A stretch of 64,000 nucleotides of DNA from Arcobacter sp. EP1 (lineage in GTDB: Bacteria; Campylobacterota; Campylobacteria; Campylobacterales; Arcobacteraceae). The stretch lies in the NCBI GenBank assembly GCA_001655195.1, contig LPNY01000209.1, positions 28,756 to 92,755 on the forward strand, in the 5' to 3' direction. Of this stretch, positions 23,522 through 34,073 are shown piece by piece; position 1 is the first letter of the stretch, and every line of letters starts with the position of its first letter. The translations under genes were made by a program, and so were the position numbers. Below the pieces are notes generated by a model. The model searched no databases and had not been told where the DNA came from. It was given only the letters and a program-made list of their open reading frames with translations.

Positions 23522-26500
23522 ATTACCCAGCTTTCATTCTCTGTTTTTTTTGTAGCATCAAGCTTACCTATTTTAACTCCAACAATAGAAATATCATCAT
23601 TTCGTTCTTCTTTTTGCTGATAAGCCTGTAGTTCATTTAAAAGAACTTCTTGTTGATCTGCAAAGCTATAGTCCTTGTACTCCATAAGTATGTTTTGGAA
23701 TCGTTTTTTACCAAATGGGAATCCCTTTTCTCCACCATTTTGATCCAAATACCCGTCACTTGTTAAATAAAACTGCATGCCCTCTTTTGCTTCAATTAAA
23801 TGTTCTTTAAACTCATAAGTGGCATCTGATTTTTTATATCCAATGGAGTGTCGATTTCCTTTTATTGTTTTCATTTCACCATTTTCAATATAAAACAGTG
23901 GTAACTCGGCCCCTGCAAATCGCACAATTTGATCACGTCGATTATAGTATAAAACAGCACCATCAAACCCAGCATTGGAAATAGCATCATCATCCTCTTG
24001 TTTTAATAAGGTTTTCATTGTTTGATTAAAATATTGTAAAATCCAAGCTGGGCTTACTTCCAAGTTCTCATCGCTTGCTATTATTGCAGCAACTTGTCGT
24101 TCAATTGCTTTAACAAGCATTGTTACAAATGCCCCTGGAACTCCATGCCCTGTACAATCGATTACCATTAGTAGACACTCATTATCATTACGCAATTCAT
24201 CAAAGAGATAAATATCTCCACCTACAATATCTTTTGGATGCCAAATGGTAAAATAATCATCATAGTATTTTCTAAACAGATCATTTGAAGGGATGAGCGA
24301 GTGTTGAATCAACGAAGCATACTCAATGGAAGACTGAGTATGTTTATGGATTCTTCGTATCTCATCCTCAATCTCTTTTTGTTGTGTGATATCAACAACC
24401 ATACCAATAAATGCCTCTTCGCCATTATAAACAATTGGTTTAACAGAAAGTAACCCTATAAACTCTTTTCCTGTTTGCGTTCGATACCGCTCTTCAAGGT
24501 TTTCAACATATCCTTGCTCACTCATAATGGATAAGATTTTTTCTTTTTGATCAAGACTTGTGTAAACGCTGTCAATATTACTGCCAACCAATCTATCAAT
24601 TGGTGCTTCATATTGAATACTAGCGTACTCATTAGCATAAAGAATCGTTCGACTCTCTTTTGCTGTAATCAATACAGGAAGCATAATATTTGATAAAATT
24701 GTCTCAATATTTCTTCGGATATCTTCTATTTCGGTAATATCTGTAAATACAGCAACTTCGAGCATCTCACCAGCAAACTCAAATCGATCAGAAGTTATGG
24801 TAAAAATATGCATTTGACCATGGCGTTCAATTCTAGCTTTATGAATGATATCAGGTCGTGCATAAACATACTCTATCCATTTTTCATCACCCATCATTTT
24901 TTGTAAGAATTCATCAGGTAATTCTGTGTCAAAGGTATCACAAATACAATCTCCAATATTGTCCAAAAATTCTTGTTCATCTTTTACTTCAAAGAAATCC
25001 AAGAATGACTTATTCGCCGTTCGCAATTTCTCACCATCTGTTGAGATTACAATATTACTTTGAGAATTCATAATAGAGTCTGTATACTGTTTTTGATCAG
25101 CAATTAGCTCTTGTGCTCGTTTTGCTTCATCAATATCAATATTCACACCATTAAATCTAATAGGTTTCCCATCTTCATCAAATTTGGATATTCTACCAAC
25201 TGCTCGAGACCACATCCAAGTTCCATCAGCTCTACGCATTCTATACTCAACATTATAAAGATCAGTCTCTCCATTAATATGTGCTGTTATTATTTCACCT
25301 GTTCGTTTTGCATCATCTGGATGTAGAAGTTGTTCCCAAAAGGCCAAACCATCTTTAAACGGCTTAAACATCTTGTTCTCATAACCTGTCAACAGCACTT
25401 CTTCAGAATCATACCCAAGCATCTCAACAAATACATCATTGACAAAAAGGTCTCCTATTTGAGGGTTGAAGTTCCAAAATCCTAAGTTAGCATGTTGTGA
25501 TACGTAAGTCATTTGTTCGGTATTTTCTTTAATAACTCTTTCTAACTCTTTTCGCTCACTAATATCACGCACTACTGCATAAATGTGAGCTTCACCTCCA
25601 AGATCAATAGAAGATAAAATGACCTCGGCATCGAAACTCTCATTGGTATCTATTCGTTTATGAATCCATTCAAACCGGTTATAACCAGTCTCTATGGCTT
25701 CTTGAATTTTTTCAGGCGCCAGTTGTGCAGAAGAAGTACCACACTCTTGCATTTCAGGAGAAAAATCAGATGGTTTACTTTGTTTAAAAGTATCTTCACA
25801 ATCTACACCAAAAATCTCTAAGGTTTTTTGATTACATGAGATATATTCTCCATCTTTAATAAGTGAAATACTATCAGGAGCTGCATCAAAGATTGTAGCA
25901 AATCTTTTTTGTGACTCTTTAACTTCTTCTTCTAGTTTCTTCTGTTCTGTTACATCAAAGAGAACACCATCTAAGTACTGTTCATTATTATCTGTCATAT
26001 AAGCTTGACCTTGACTTCGAACCCATTTAACAACACCATTGTTATCAATAACACGATAATCAACTAAAAACTTCTCGCCTTTATCAATCTGATTTTGAAT
26101 CAATGTTGCAACTGGCTCGATATCATCTTCGTGCATAATATCAGCAAAAGTTCTAACCTTATTGTTAATAAACTCTGATACAGGATAACCACTAAGCACT
26201 TCAATCTCATTACTAATATATAACATAGTCCAACCAGCATCAACTTTACATCGATAAATAACACCAGGAACATTTGCAGCCATAGAAGAGAATTGTTCTT
26301 GTGCTTCCTGTAACTCTAGTGTTCTCTCTTTTACTTTTATTTCTAGGTTTTCACTTAACTCTTCAACCTCTTTTTTGGAACTGATATCTTGGCGAATGGC
26401 ACTGTAACCCGTTATAGTTCCCTGCTCATCAAATTCAGGAGTAATAACTACCTCAACCCAATAAAAACCTCCATTTTTAGTTTTGTTTTTAACTTCACCT

Positions 26501-29500
26501 TTCCACACTTTTCCACTTTGAATTGTTTGCCATAAATCTTTAAATACTGATTTGGGCATCTCTGGATGGCGAACTATACTTTGAGGACTACCTATAAGTT
26601 CTTTTTGTGTATACCCACTAATTTCACAAAATGCCTTACTTGCATAAAGAATTGTACCCTTGACATCTGTCTTAGAGGCAATAACATTCTCATCAAAAGA
26701 GTCTAAAAGTTTTTTCAACTCTATTGTTTTTGAGTCAACTGCTTTTTTGAGTTTTCTATTCCAGTAAGCAACTAATAGTAAAACGACAAGTGCTCCACCT
26801 GCAATACGATAGATTAAATCCCAATCTATTTTCTCTTCCACTAAAACTTCTGTCCATTTCAAATAAACATCAGATAACTCTTTTTCTGAAATGGACTCAA
26901 GCGCTTTATCCAGTATGGAAATAACTTCAAGAGGCCAATCATCACGAATAGCAGTCTTAATCTCTAATTTATACTCCGTTTTAGTTGCAATCTTGAGATT
27001 TTCAAACCCTTTTCGATTGATATAATATTTTGCTGTTGAAGCATTAACAAGAAAAATATCAATATTTTTATTAGTAACTTGTCTAAATCCTTCCATAGTA
27101 CTAGGAACAGTTTGAAGTTTAATATTAGGTTGTTTATCTTTCATTATTCCTTGGATTGTATAACCATCAACAACAGCGATTCTTTCATTTCCTTTTAAAG
27201 ATTTAAAAGTATCAAAATGGTCATCTTTATGATCTTTATGCACAACAAAAACATACGGTGTTTTATAGAGAGTATTCTCCGTAAAGTTCATATATTTTTT
27301 ACGATCTTCATTTTCACCCAAGCCACCATACATATCTACTTGTTTTGTTTCGGCAAGTTTAACAGCATCCGTCCAATTATTTGTTGCAACAGGTTCAAAA
27401 ATTAGCCCTGTACGCTCCCGAACAATATTTAAAATGTCGTAAACAATTCCAGTATGTTCTCCTAATTCATTTTTCCACTCAAATGGCGCCCAGTCAGGAT
27501 CAAAAACATATTTTATCGGTATTTTTTTATCTACCCATACTTGCTCTTTTTTTGTTAAGTTAACACGTTTGGCAGCTTCAAAATTTTCTCCTAACCAATT
27601 TTTATTAATCTCTTGTCTAGTTCCTTGAGAAATGGAATCAACAACCCTGTTAATAAGACGAACTAAAATATCCCAATCTTTACGAATACCAAGACCTAAC
27701 TGCATGGTTTCACCAGTTTGTCCAGCAACACGTAAGTTATGTAATCCTAAATCACTAATCGTATATTGAGCAAGGGTTAAAGAACAGATGATAGCATCAT
27801 ATTTTCCTATAGATACCCCTATCAATCCCTCTCTGGCATTATTAACTTCTATATAATTTAAATGAGGATATTTAGCAAATATCTTATCAAGGTATCCATA
27901 CCCTTTAACCACTGCTATTGTTTTATTTTTTAAATTTTCTAATGTTGTAGCAACCTTAGTATCATCTCGCATAACAATAGAAATTGGACTCACAATATAA
28001 GGTTTTGTACTAGTGTGAATATCTTTTAATTCTTCATCCACGGTATAATTAGATAATACATCAATCTTGCCATTTTTCGACATTTCCAAAGACTCTGTCC
28101 AGTTTTTAGTTGGAATCTTTTTAAAAGTAATATCCAAGGTATTTTCAATAATATCTAAATAGTCAGCTACGATTCCAATGTAATTTCCATCACTATCAAA
28201 AGCCTCATAAGGCAGATAACTAGGATCGGCAGTAAACTTAATTTGTTTATGTTCATTTAACCATTTTTTCTCTTCTTTAGAGAGTTTTAATACAATTTTA
28301 TTTTCATCAATACGCCCTAACCAGCGGTTATTTAGCTTTTTCTGTTGTGTAGGATCAATACTTGCTAAACCTTTTTGTAAAATAGATAAAAGTTCAGGAG
28401 AATTTTTACGTGTAGAAAATCTCAATGGCATTGGTTTCATAATAGGAGAACTCATATCTGTAAAATAATCTAACCTCGTAATAAAGTTTTTCTCTGCAAT
28501 ATATTTCATAACAGGCACAAAACCTATAGTTGCATCTGCTTTTTTAAATACCACAGATTGAAGAGTTTGAACTCCATTATCAACAACAACTAGTTTCGTA
28601 TCAGGGTGATTCTTCTTAAAATAATCATGATAAAAGAATCCATTTTCTAACGCTACTTTTTTACTTAACATTTCATCAAATGTTTTGATATCATCACGAT
28701 CAGAATGAACTGCTATTCCCATGGTTGCTTGAATAAAAGGATCAGTAAAAAGCATATACTCTGAACGTTCTTCATTTTTAACAATATTAATGACAACATC
28801 CAATTCATCTTTTTTCATCATTTGCAAAAACTCATCCCAAGTAGGACCAGTAACAAACTCAATATTTAGACCCGTGTTTTTTGCAACAAGTTTCATTAAC
28901 TCGACACTGTAACCTTTAGGTTGTCCAAACTCATAGAAATTAAAAGGAGGCCAATTTTTTTCATTATGGACTTTAATTGTAGGATGAGATTTAATAAAAG
29001 CCTTCTCTTTTTTTGTTAACTCAACTTTGATTCGTTTTGTTTTTTTGTAAACTTTATTTTGAATACGACTTAATTCACTTTTTGGAATCACACTATAAAT
29101 TTTATTTAAAATTGAAAAAAGTTCCTTTTGATTTTTACTGACTCCAATATGTACTTCACCAAACTTACTAAAAAACTTATTGGCTACTTTTAAATCATAT
29201 TTATCCAAAAGCTCAGGGTCGTATACATAGGTTAAAAGCGCTTCAGCTTTTGAGCCATCTTGTCCTAACTGCTTATACATCATCTCTTCATTTTTTAAGT
29301 TTATAGGAGTAATATTGTATTTTAACTCTTTAATAATCTGATTTGTAATTGCTTTATCTTTAACAAAAATAGTTTTGTTAGCTAAGTCCTCAACTGATTT
29401 TATAGTAGTATTCTTTTTTTTAACAATAAGATAACCAGGAGTAAAGAAATAAGGCTTTGTATAATCAAAACTTTTCTCTTCTCGCTCTTTACTCCAACTT

Positions 29501-32268
29501 AAATTTAAAATACCAAAGGCATTATTCCCTTTTACAGTATCTGCAAACCCTTTCTTCCAAGCATCATATTTCACAAGAGTGACATTAATATTTCCATATT
29601 TACTTAAAAGTCCTATATACTCAGTATGAATATTATCTCCATTGTCATCCACTGGCCAGTAATCCATATAGGCTAAACGAACTGAAGAATTCTTTAGTAA
29701 CCACGCCTTCTCAGATTCTGAAAAAACAATTTTTTTCTTTGTAGATGCATCGGTTTGTAAAATCCATTTATCTCGTATTTTTTTTATTGTTTTAAAAGAG
29801 ATTTGTTCCAAAGCCTTATTTAAAATTGAAACCATCGTCTTTTTTTGCCCATTCATTGCAAAAGAGATTGATAGAGGTGGAAATTTATCGTATGGTAGTT
29901 CATAAACAATATGCAAATCTGTTAAAAAAGATTTATTTAAAATAAATTCAGTATTTGCTCGATTGTTAATATAATAATCTGCTTTTTTTTGCCTAATTAC
30001 AGTAAAACCTTCATCATTATTATTAACATACACTTTTTTGATTTGAGGAAACTTACTTAAGTATTTATCCTGCACGTAGCCTTTAACAACTGCAACTCTC
30101 TTTCCAAACAAGTCTTGAATAGAACGAATTGCATTCTCATTTGTTTTACCAATAAGAACAAAAGGTGTTTTTAAAACTGATTTTGATTTTACAAGTTTTG
30201 ATTCAGGCCCAAGATCAAGTGAAGTAGGATAAGTACTAAGGATATCTGCACTACCATTCTCAATAGAAGTTAACATATCTCCATAGGAGTTATAACCGCT
30301 TACATACTCAACTTCCAAACCAGCTGACTTAATTAAGTATTCAAGCATCTCATAAACATAACCGCTTTTTTTAGTGCCATTCAAAGTAAAAGGAGGTTCG
30401 TCAAAAAACTCTATCATTTTAACGGTAGGATTTTTTTGTATCCATGCTTTTTCTTTAGCATTCAGTTCAATAGTTGCCTTACTTTTTGTTAACCATTTTT
30501 GTCTAAGAGATGACAGCTGCTTTAAAGATACAGAATCAATACCCTTATTTAAAATAGAAGCAATTAAAGGAAACTTTTTATGCGTTCCAATATGTAAGTT
30601 ACTCGATTTATCAAAGAGCTCAGAAGTAACTCTTAATCCTGATTTTTTAAAAAGATTATCTTTTATATTTGGACTAATTGTTCCTACAACCTTCCCACTT
30701 TTCACACTCTCGTAAGCTTCTTTTGTATCTTTAACAAAAACAATCTTTACTTGTGGTGCCTTAGTACGAATTATCTTTTCAAAAATCGTATCTTTTTCTA
30801 CGGCGATACTCTTATTACCAAAATTCTCTAAAGTGAGATTTTGTTTATTCTCTTCATTAACAACTAAGTAATATGGAGAAAAGTGATAAGGATTTGAATA
30901 ATTAAAATATTTTTCTTCTCTCTCTTTGGACCAGCTTAATGAAAATATTCCATGTACACTACCACTTGTAGCCGCGTTAAAAGCATCTGTCCATGAAGGG
31001 AATGGTCGTAAGATAATATTTATTCCTAAATTATTATTCATAAGTTGTGCTAAGTCAGAGTGAAAACCAACCAATTTATTACGTTCATTTCTAAAATCAT
31101 AAGGAGCATAATTATCAACAACGGCAATTCGAATTGTTGGATTTTGTTTAATCCATTTCACTTCTTTATAGGTCAATTCCTTTTTATTCTCTTCAACAGT
31201 ACCCATCCATTTGTTATTGATACGTTTTTTTTCTTTATCTGAAATTGAACTAATTGCCTTGTTTAAAATATCTTGTAACAGTGGTGCACTATTTCGAACT
31301 CCAATAGCCTGCGCAGATACAACTTCACTATAACTAATAAAATTCTTTTTTAAATTAGGCAACATATACTGGTTCATTTCATAATCGAGCACCGCTAAAT
31401 GACCAAATATACCAAAAGCTTTTTGGGTCATTACTAAATGAAAAGCACTTTGATAGTTCTTTACTTCTTTAAAAACTAAATCAGGGTATTTTTTTGGTAG
31501 AACCACTGATTCTACCGTTTTTTCTTTTACTAAAATTATTTTCTTTTTTAACTCTTTTAAACTACTGTAATGTTCTCTTCCAGAAGAAGTTATTAGTGTC
31601 ATTGGTGCAAGAATATAAGGTTTTGTAAAAAGCAGTTTTTTTACACGCTCTTCAGTAGCATTGGCATTTATTATTCCATCACTTTTATGTTCCATAGCAT
31701 TAGATAAAGAGATAGGCCAGCTATTAGTATCCAAATCAATTGGATAACCAATTTTTTTTTCTATTAACTTGATATAGTCAATACTTAATCCATCCATCTT
31801 CCCTTGTGAATTTACAAAATTCATAGGTGCATAACGATCATCTACACTCAATAAAATTCTATTGTTTTGTAACCAAGCTTGCTCATTACTCGATAGCGTA
31901 ATTGAACCTTCATTTTTAAAGTAGGTTATTACAAAACCAACCTCTTCATTTTGGTACATGGATTTCGTTTTATAACTTCGATATTGTTTTTTTAAGTCCT
32001 CAGGTATTGGCTTAAAAATAATTTTGTTATCTTTTTTATAAAACTCAACATACGTCTCTGAACTTAAAGACTCAACAATTTTAAGCCCTTGTAAATTAGG
32101 ATAGTTTTTAACTGACGCTTTAATAATATCTTGTAAAGCACCCTTATTGATATTATATAAAGAGACAGCACTAATACTTGCAAGATTATCGGTATCTTTT
32201 TGGGTGGCAAAAAGTGTTGTAAGCGTGACTAAAAAAAGTAATACTATTTTATAAAAACTTTTGAACAT
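23518..32268 (-). CDS. Giant receptor: seven SBP_bac_3 domains, TM, six PAS, SpoIIE/PP2C phosphatase
   Basis: A 2916-residue membrane receptor. A signal peptide (1-22) and a small N-terminal domain (to about 115) precede seven tandem periplasmic solute-binding domains starting near residues 130, 366, 603, 846, 1084, 1328 and 1569. Each opens with a KEK-x-W/F-x-x-x-P-like linker and closes with a NKWLG-like motif. A single helix (about 1815-1835) leads to six PAS domains (about 1856-2640). The SpoIIE-type PP2C domain (about 2646-2900) keeps catalytic motifs: VGGDIYLFDE, DCTGHGVPGAF, TSDGYLDQ and RNDDISIVG. It occupies the SiaA position: a Ser/Thr phosphatase acting on the SiaC-like protein. 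Known SiaA has one membrane sensor and HAMP, so the input side is hugely expanded. The frame is intact, so this is not an assembly fusion. Ligands are unknown; amino acids are typical for this fold. Confidence 0.88.
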   Translation of the reverse strand: MFKSFYKIVLLFLVTLTTLFATQKDTDNLASISAVSLYNINKGALQDIIKASVKNYPNLQGLKIVESLSSETYVEFYKKDNKIIFKPIPEDLKKQYRSYKTKSMYQNEEVGFVITYFKNEGSITLSSNEQAWLQNNRILLSVDDRYAPMNFVNSQGKMDGLSIDYIKLIEKKIGYPIDLDTNSWPISLSNAMEHKSDGIINANATEERVKKLLFTKPYILAPMTLITSSGREHYSSLKELKKKIILVKEKTVESVVLPKKYPDLVFKEVKNYQSAFHLVMTQKAFGIFGHLAVLDYEMNQYMLPNLKKNFISYSEVVSAQAIGVRNSAPLLQDILNKAISSISDKEKKRINNKWMGTVEENKKELTYKEVKWIKQNPTIRIAVVDNYAPYDFRNERNKLVGFHSDLAQLMNNNLGINIILRPFPSWTDAFNAATSGSVHGIFSLSWSKEREEKYFNYSNPYHFSPYYLVVNEENKQNLTLENFGNKSIAVEKDTIFEKIIRTKAPQVKIVFVKDTKEAYESVKSGKVVGTISPNIKDNLFKKSGLRVTSELFDKSSNLHIGTHKKFPLIASILNKGIDSVSLKQLSSLRQKWLTKSKATIELNAKEKAWIQKNPTVKMIEFFDEPPFTLNGTKKSGYVYEMLEYLIKSAGLEVEYVSGYNSYGDMLTSIENGSADILSTYPTSLDLGPESKLVKSKSVLKTPFVLIGKTNENAIRSIQDLFGKRVAVVKGYVQDKYLSKFPQIKKVYVNNNDEGFTVIRQKKADYYINNRANTEFILNKSFLTDLHIVYELPYDKFPPLSISFAMNGQKKTMVSILNKALEQISFKTIKKIRDKWILQTDASTKKKIVFSESEKAWLLKNSSVRLAYMDYWPVDDNGDNIHTEYIGLLSKYGNINVTLVKYDAWKKGFADTVKGNNAFGILNLSWSKEREEKSFDYTKPYFFTPGYLIVKKKNTTIKSVEDLANKTIFVKDKAITNQIIKELKYNITPINLKNEEMMYKQLGQDGSKAEALLTYVYDPELLDKYDLKVANKFFSKFGEVHIGVSKNQKELFSILNKIYSVIPKSELSRIQNKVYKKTKRIKVELTKKEKAFIKSHPTIKVHNEKNWPPFNFYEFGQPKGYSVELMKLVAKNTGLNIEFVTGPTWDEFLQMMKKDELDVVINIVKNEERSEYMLFTDPFIQATMGIAVHSDRDDIKTFDEMLSKKVALENGFFYHDYFKKNHPDTKLVVVDNGVQTLQSVVFKKADATIGFVPVMKYIAEKNFITRLDYFTDMSSPIMKPMPLRFSTRKNSPELLSILQKGLASIDPTQQKKLNNRWLGRIDENKIVLKLSKEEKKWLNEHKQIKFTADPSYLPYEAFDSDGNYIGIVADYLDIIENTLDITFKKIPTKNWTESLEMSKNGKIDVLSNYTVDEELKDIHTSTKPYIVSPISIVMRDDTKVATTLENLKNKTIAVVKGYGYLDKIFAKYPHLNYIEVNNAREGLIGVSIGKYDAIICSLTLAQYTISDLGLHNLRVAGQTGETMQLGLGIRKDWDILVRLINRVVDSISQGTRQEINKNWLGENFEAAKRVNLTKKEQVWVDKKIPIKYVFDPDWAPFEWKNELGEHTGIVYDILNIVRERTGLIFEPVATNNWTDAVKLAETKQVDMYGGLGENEDRKKYMNFTENTLYKTPYVFVVHKDHKDDHFDTFKSLKGNERIAVVDGYTIQGIMKDKQPNIKLQTVPSTMEGFRQVTNKNIDIFLVNASTAKYYINRKGFENLKIATKTEYKLEIKTAIRDDWPLEVISILDKALESISEKELSDVYLKWTEVLVEEKIDWDLIYRIAGGALVVLLLVAYWNRKLKKAVDSKTIELKKLLDSFDENVIASKTDVKGTILYASKAFCEISGYTQKELIGSPQSIVRHPEMPKSVFKDLWQTIQSGKVWKGEVKNKTKNGGFYWVEVVITPEFDEQGTITGYSAIRQDISSKKEVEELSENLEIKVKERTLELQEAQEQFSSMAANVPGVIYRCKVDAGWTMLYISNEIEVLSGYPVSEFINNKVRTFADIMHEDDIEPVATLIQNQIDKGEKFLVDYRVIDNNGVVKWVRSQGQAYMTDNNEQYLDGVLFDVTEQKKLEEEVKESQKRFATIFDAAPDSISLIKDGEYISCNQKTLEIFGVDCEDTFKQSKPSDFSPEMQECGTSSAQLAPEKIQEAIETGYNRFEWIHKRIDTNESFDAEVILSSIDLGGEAHIYAVVRDISERKELERVIKENTEQMTYVSQHANLGFWNFNPQIGDLFVNDVFVEMLGYDSEEVLLTGYENKMFKPFKDGLAFWEQLLHPDDAKRTGEIITAHINGETDLYNVEYRMRRADGTWMWSRAVGRISKFDEDGKPIRFNGVNIDIDEAKRAQELIADQKQYTDSIMNSQSNIVISTDGEKLRTANKSFLDFFEVKDEQEFLDNIGDCICDTFDTELPDEFLQKMMGDEKWIEYVYARPDIIHKARIERHGQMHIFTITSDRFEFAGEMLEVAVFTDITEIEDIRRNIETILSNIMLPVLITAKESRTILYANEYASIQYEAPIDRLVGSNIDSVYTSLDQKEKILSIMSEQGYVENLEERYRTQTGKEFIGLLSVKPIVYNGEEAFIGMVVDITQQKEIEDEIRRIHKHTQSSIEYASLIQHSLIPSNDLFRKYYDDYFTIWHPKDIVGGDIYLFDELRNDNECLLMVIDCTGHGVPGAFVTMLVKAIERQVAAIIASDENLEVSPAWILQYFNQTMKTLLKQEDDDAISNAGFDGAVLYYNRRDQIVRFAGAELPLFYIENGEMKTIKGNRHSIGYKKSDATYEFKEHLIEAKEGMQFYLTSDGYLDQNGGEKGFPFGKKRFQNILMEYKDYSFADQQEVLLNELQAYQQKEERNDDISIVGVKIGKLDATKKTENESWVI

Positions 32269-32294
32269 GAATATCCTTTAATACAATATGCAAA

Positions 32295-33020
32295 TTATTT
32301 TAATTTATCTTTTTTTTGATTGTAAGGCTTTAAGCCATTCCATATCTTTTCCATTTCAGCTTGTTTCTTTAAAAAAGTGATTTTAGAGAAAATTACAAAA
32401 TACTCTTTTTTTCGTATGGGAATCGACTCTCTAAGAATTTGTTGTGATAATATTGGATATTCTCGTAGCAGGTTGTCTACTGCAAGAGAAGAACCTGCAT
32501 ACGCAGAGAGTTTTTTACGTACTACACTTCTAATAATCTCAACATTTTCATTAAACTCTTTAATCGTAATATTGTTATGTTTTTTTAGATCTTCAATGAC
32601 AGCATAGTTTTCCATCACTCCAATTGCTCCATCAGGATTAATAAACTTTTTACCATCCCAAACTAATGATGAATCTCGATTTTTATAGATATAGTACGAA
32701 TCACCATCATTTAGGCGCTTTGAGCTATCAGTTTTCCCATCATTCATTGGGTAGTGAGCATATATAGCTCTATTATTTTTATAACTTGCATTAATAACAC
32801 CATCAATTTTCCCTTTTTCAAGCAACAACAAAGCCCTCTTCCAAGGTAACGGTTTTAATATCAAGTCAATATTATGTTTATTGGCAATTTCTTGAAGCTT
32901 TATCAAATCTGGTTTTTGATGTTCTGCAACCTTCCCGCTTTTGCTTCCAAAAGCAATCACTAACTCAGCATGTAAAAAACTACTATACATGAGGAATAAA
33001 AGGATAAATAACTGTTTCAT
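32295..33020 (-). CDS. Periplasmic solute-binding protein, SBP_bac_3-like
   Basis: A 241-residue exported protein with a signal peptide (1-18) and the SBP_bac_3 pattern: KLQEIANKHNIDLILKPLPWKRAL, GVINASYKNNR, DGAIGVMENYAVIEDLKKH and a C-terminal KIWNGLKPY helix. It is unlipidated and has no ABC permease nearby. It precedes the giant receptor by 26 nt on the same strand, so it is likely a free counterpart of the receptor's sensor domains or a ligand carrier. It resembles the gene upstream at the level of fold, not closely in sequence. Confidence 0.8.
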   Translation of the reverse strand: MKQLFILLFLMYSSFLHAELVIAFGSKSGKVAEHQKPDLIKLQEIANKHNIDLILKPLPWKRALLLLEKGKIDGVINASYKNNRAIYAHYPMNDGKTDSSKRLNDGDSYYIYKNRDSSLVWDGKKFINPDGAIGVMENYAVIEDLKKHNNITIKEFNENVEIIRSVVRKKLSAYAGSSLAVDNLLREYPILSQQILRESIPIRKKEYFVIFSKITFLKKQAEMEKIWNGLKPYNQKKDKLK

Positions 33021-33027
33021 AATTTTC

Positions 33028-33771
33028 TCAGTCTTTTTTATATTTTAAAACAATATTATGTTTTTTAAATAGCTTTTCATAAAGCCCCTGTTTTATTAAC
33101 TTTTTGTGGGCTATATTAAAACGTTGTTTAATTTCATCTTTTTTTGGATGATTGATAGAAATGGCTGGGGCAGAGATATTGGTTTGTAAAGCAGGCTTCC
33201 ATACTTTTGTTTTTCCTATAAGTTCGGGGAATCTATCAACAATAACTCCAAGAAGATGCGCAGTATTACTAACAACGGCATCAACTCTTCCATATTGAAG
33301 CTGTTTTATCATTTGGTCATCTGAAGTAAGGATTTTAACATTAAAATTTCCATTTTTTATCATATGCATGTTTCCTGCACCTCTTAGAATAGCAATAGTT
33401 TTTCCGCTAAAGTCTTCAAGTTTTCCAGACTTTACGTTTAAACTATTTAAGGACATAAATGAAATTTCATCGTAAGTGACAGGGTTAAAAAATTCATAGG
33501 TTTTTTTATTATTTTTATCAATCCAAAGCCCAGCTACCATATCATATGAACCTTTTTGGACATGAAGTAAACAACGTTTCCATAGCATAATATCTACGCT
33601 AGGAGTATAACCGGCTTCTTTTAAAATGTGGGTAAATAAATCAGGATTAAAACCTTGGTTAGGGAGGTGTTTACCACCTTGTTTTCCCCATTCTAAATAA
33701 CAAACCTTAATAGGTTCAGCATTAGCACTAACTAAAGCTAAAAAGAGAAAAAAAGCAAACAAGCGTATCAT
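33028..33771 (-). CDS. Periplasmic solute-binding protein, SBP_bac_3-like
   Basis: A 247-residue exported protein with signal peptide MIRLFAFFLFLALVSANA. SBP_bac_3 features include GFNPDLFTHILKEAGY, MLWKRCLLHVQKGSYDMVAGLW, GKTIAILRGAGNMHMI, and YGRVDAVVSNTAHLLGVI. It is the first gene of the signalling operon, 7 nt before the next SBP gene. A ribosome site aggag-like (ggagatatt) precedes the ATG. No transport permease is adjacent, which points to a sensing role rather than uptake. Confidence 0.8.
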   Translation of the reverse strand: MIRLFAFFLFLALVSANAEPIKVCYLEWGKQGGKHLPNQGFNPDLFTHILKEAGYTPSVDIMLWKRCLLHVQKGSYDMVAGLWIDKNNKKTYEFFNPVTYDEISFMSLNSLNVKSGKLEDFSGKTIAILRGAGNMHMIKNGNFNVKILTSDDQMIKQLQYGRVDAVVSNTAHLLGVIVDRFPELIGKTKVWKPALQTNISAPAISINHPKKDEIKQRFNIAHKKLIKQGLYEKLFKKHNIVLKYKKD

Positions 33772-34073
33772 AATATCTCCTTTGAATACTTTTATTATTC
33801 ATTATATTACTAATTAACTTATACTTATTCTTAATAATGATTTTATCTTACGATAAAATTATAATAATATAGTACTTTTGTAATAATGAAAAACTTTTAT
33901 CATGACTTAACAAATAATAATTAATTTCCGTTTCAGCATTTATCCAGAGATAAAGCAAAAAAGTCAACTAATTCTCCAGTTATTTCATTTTATTAAGAGT
34001 CTAAAAAAAAGAATTTATTAGATATAATATCCACTTATTACAACAATGGAATACACTATTAAGGATATACTTT
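33772..34073. promoter_or_regulatory. Divergent AT-rich promoter region
   Basis: A 302-nt region between the SBP operon (minus) and panB (plus), very AT-rich. A -10-like tataat is at 34023-34028, about 45 nt before the panB ATG, and aagga at 34061-34065 is its ribosome site. No ORF, hairpin or Fur box was seen that I would support. Confidence 0.5.

Noticed and set aside
23518..32268. Possible assembly duplication explaining seven similar domains
   Set aside because: The domains differ strongly in sequence and length, linkers vary, and one frame runs through all; a collapsed or duplicated assembly would give near-identical DNA.
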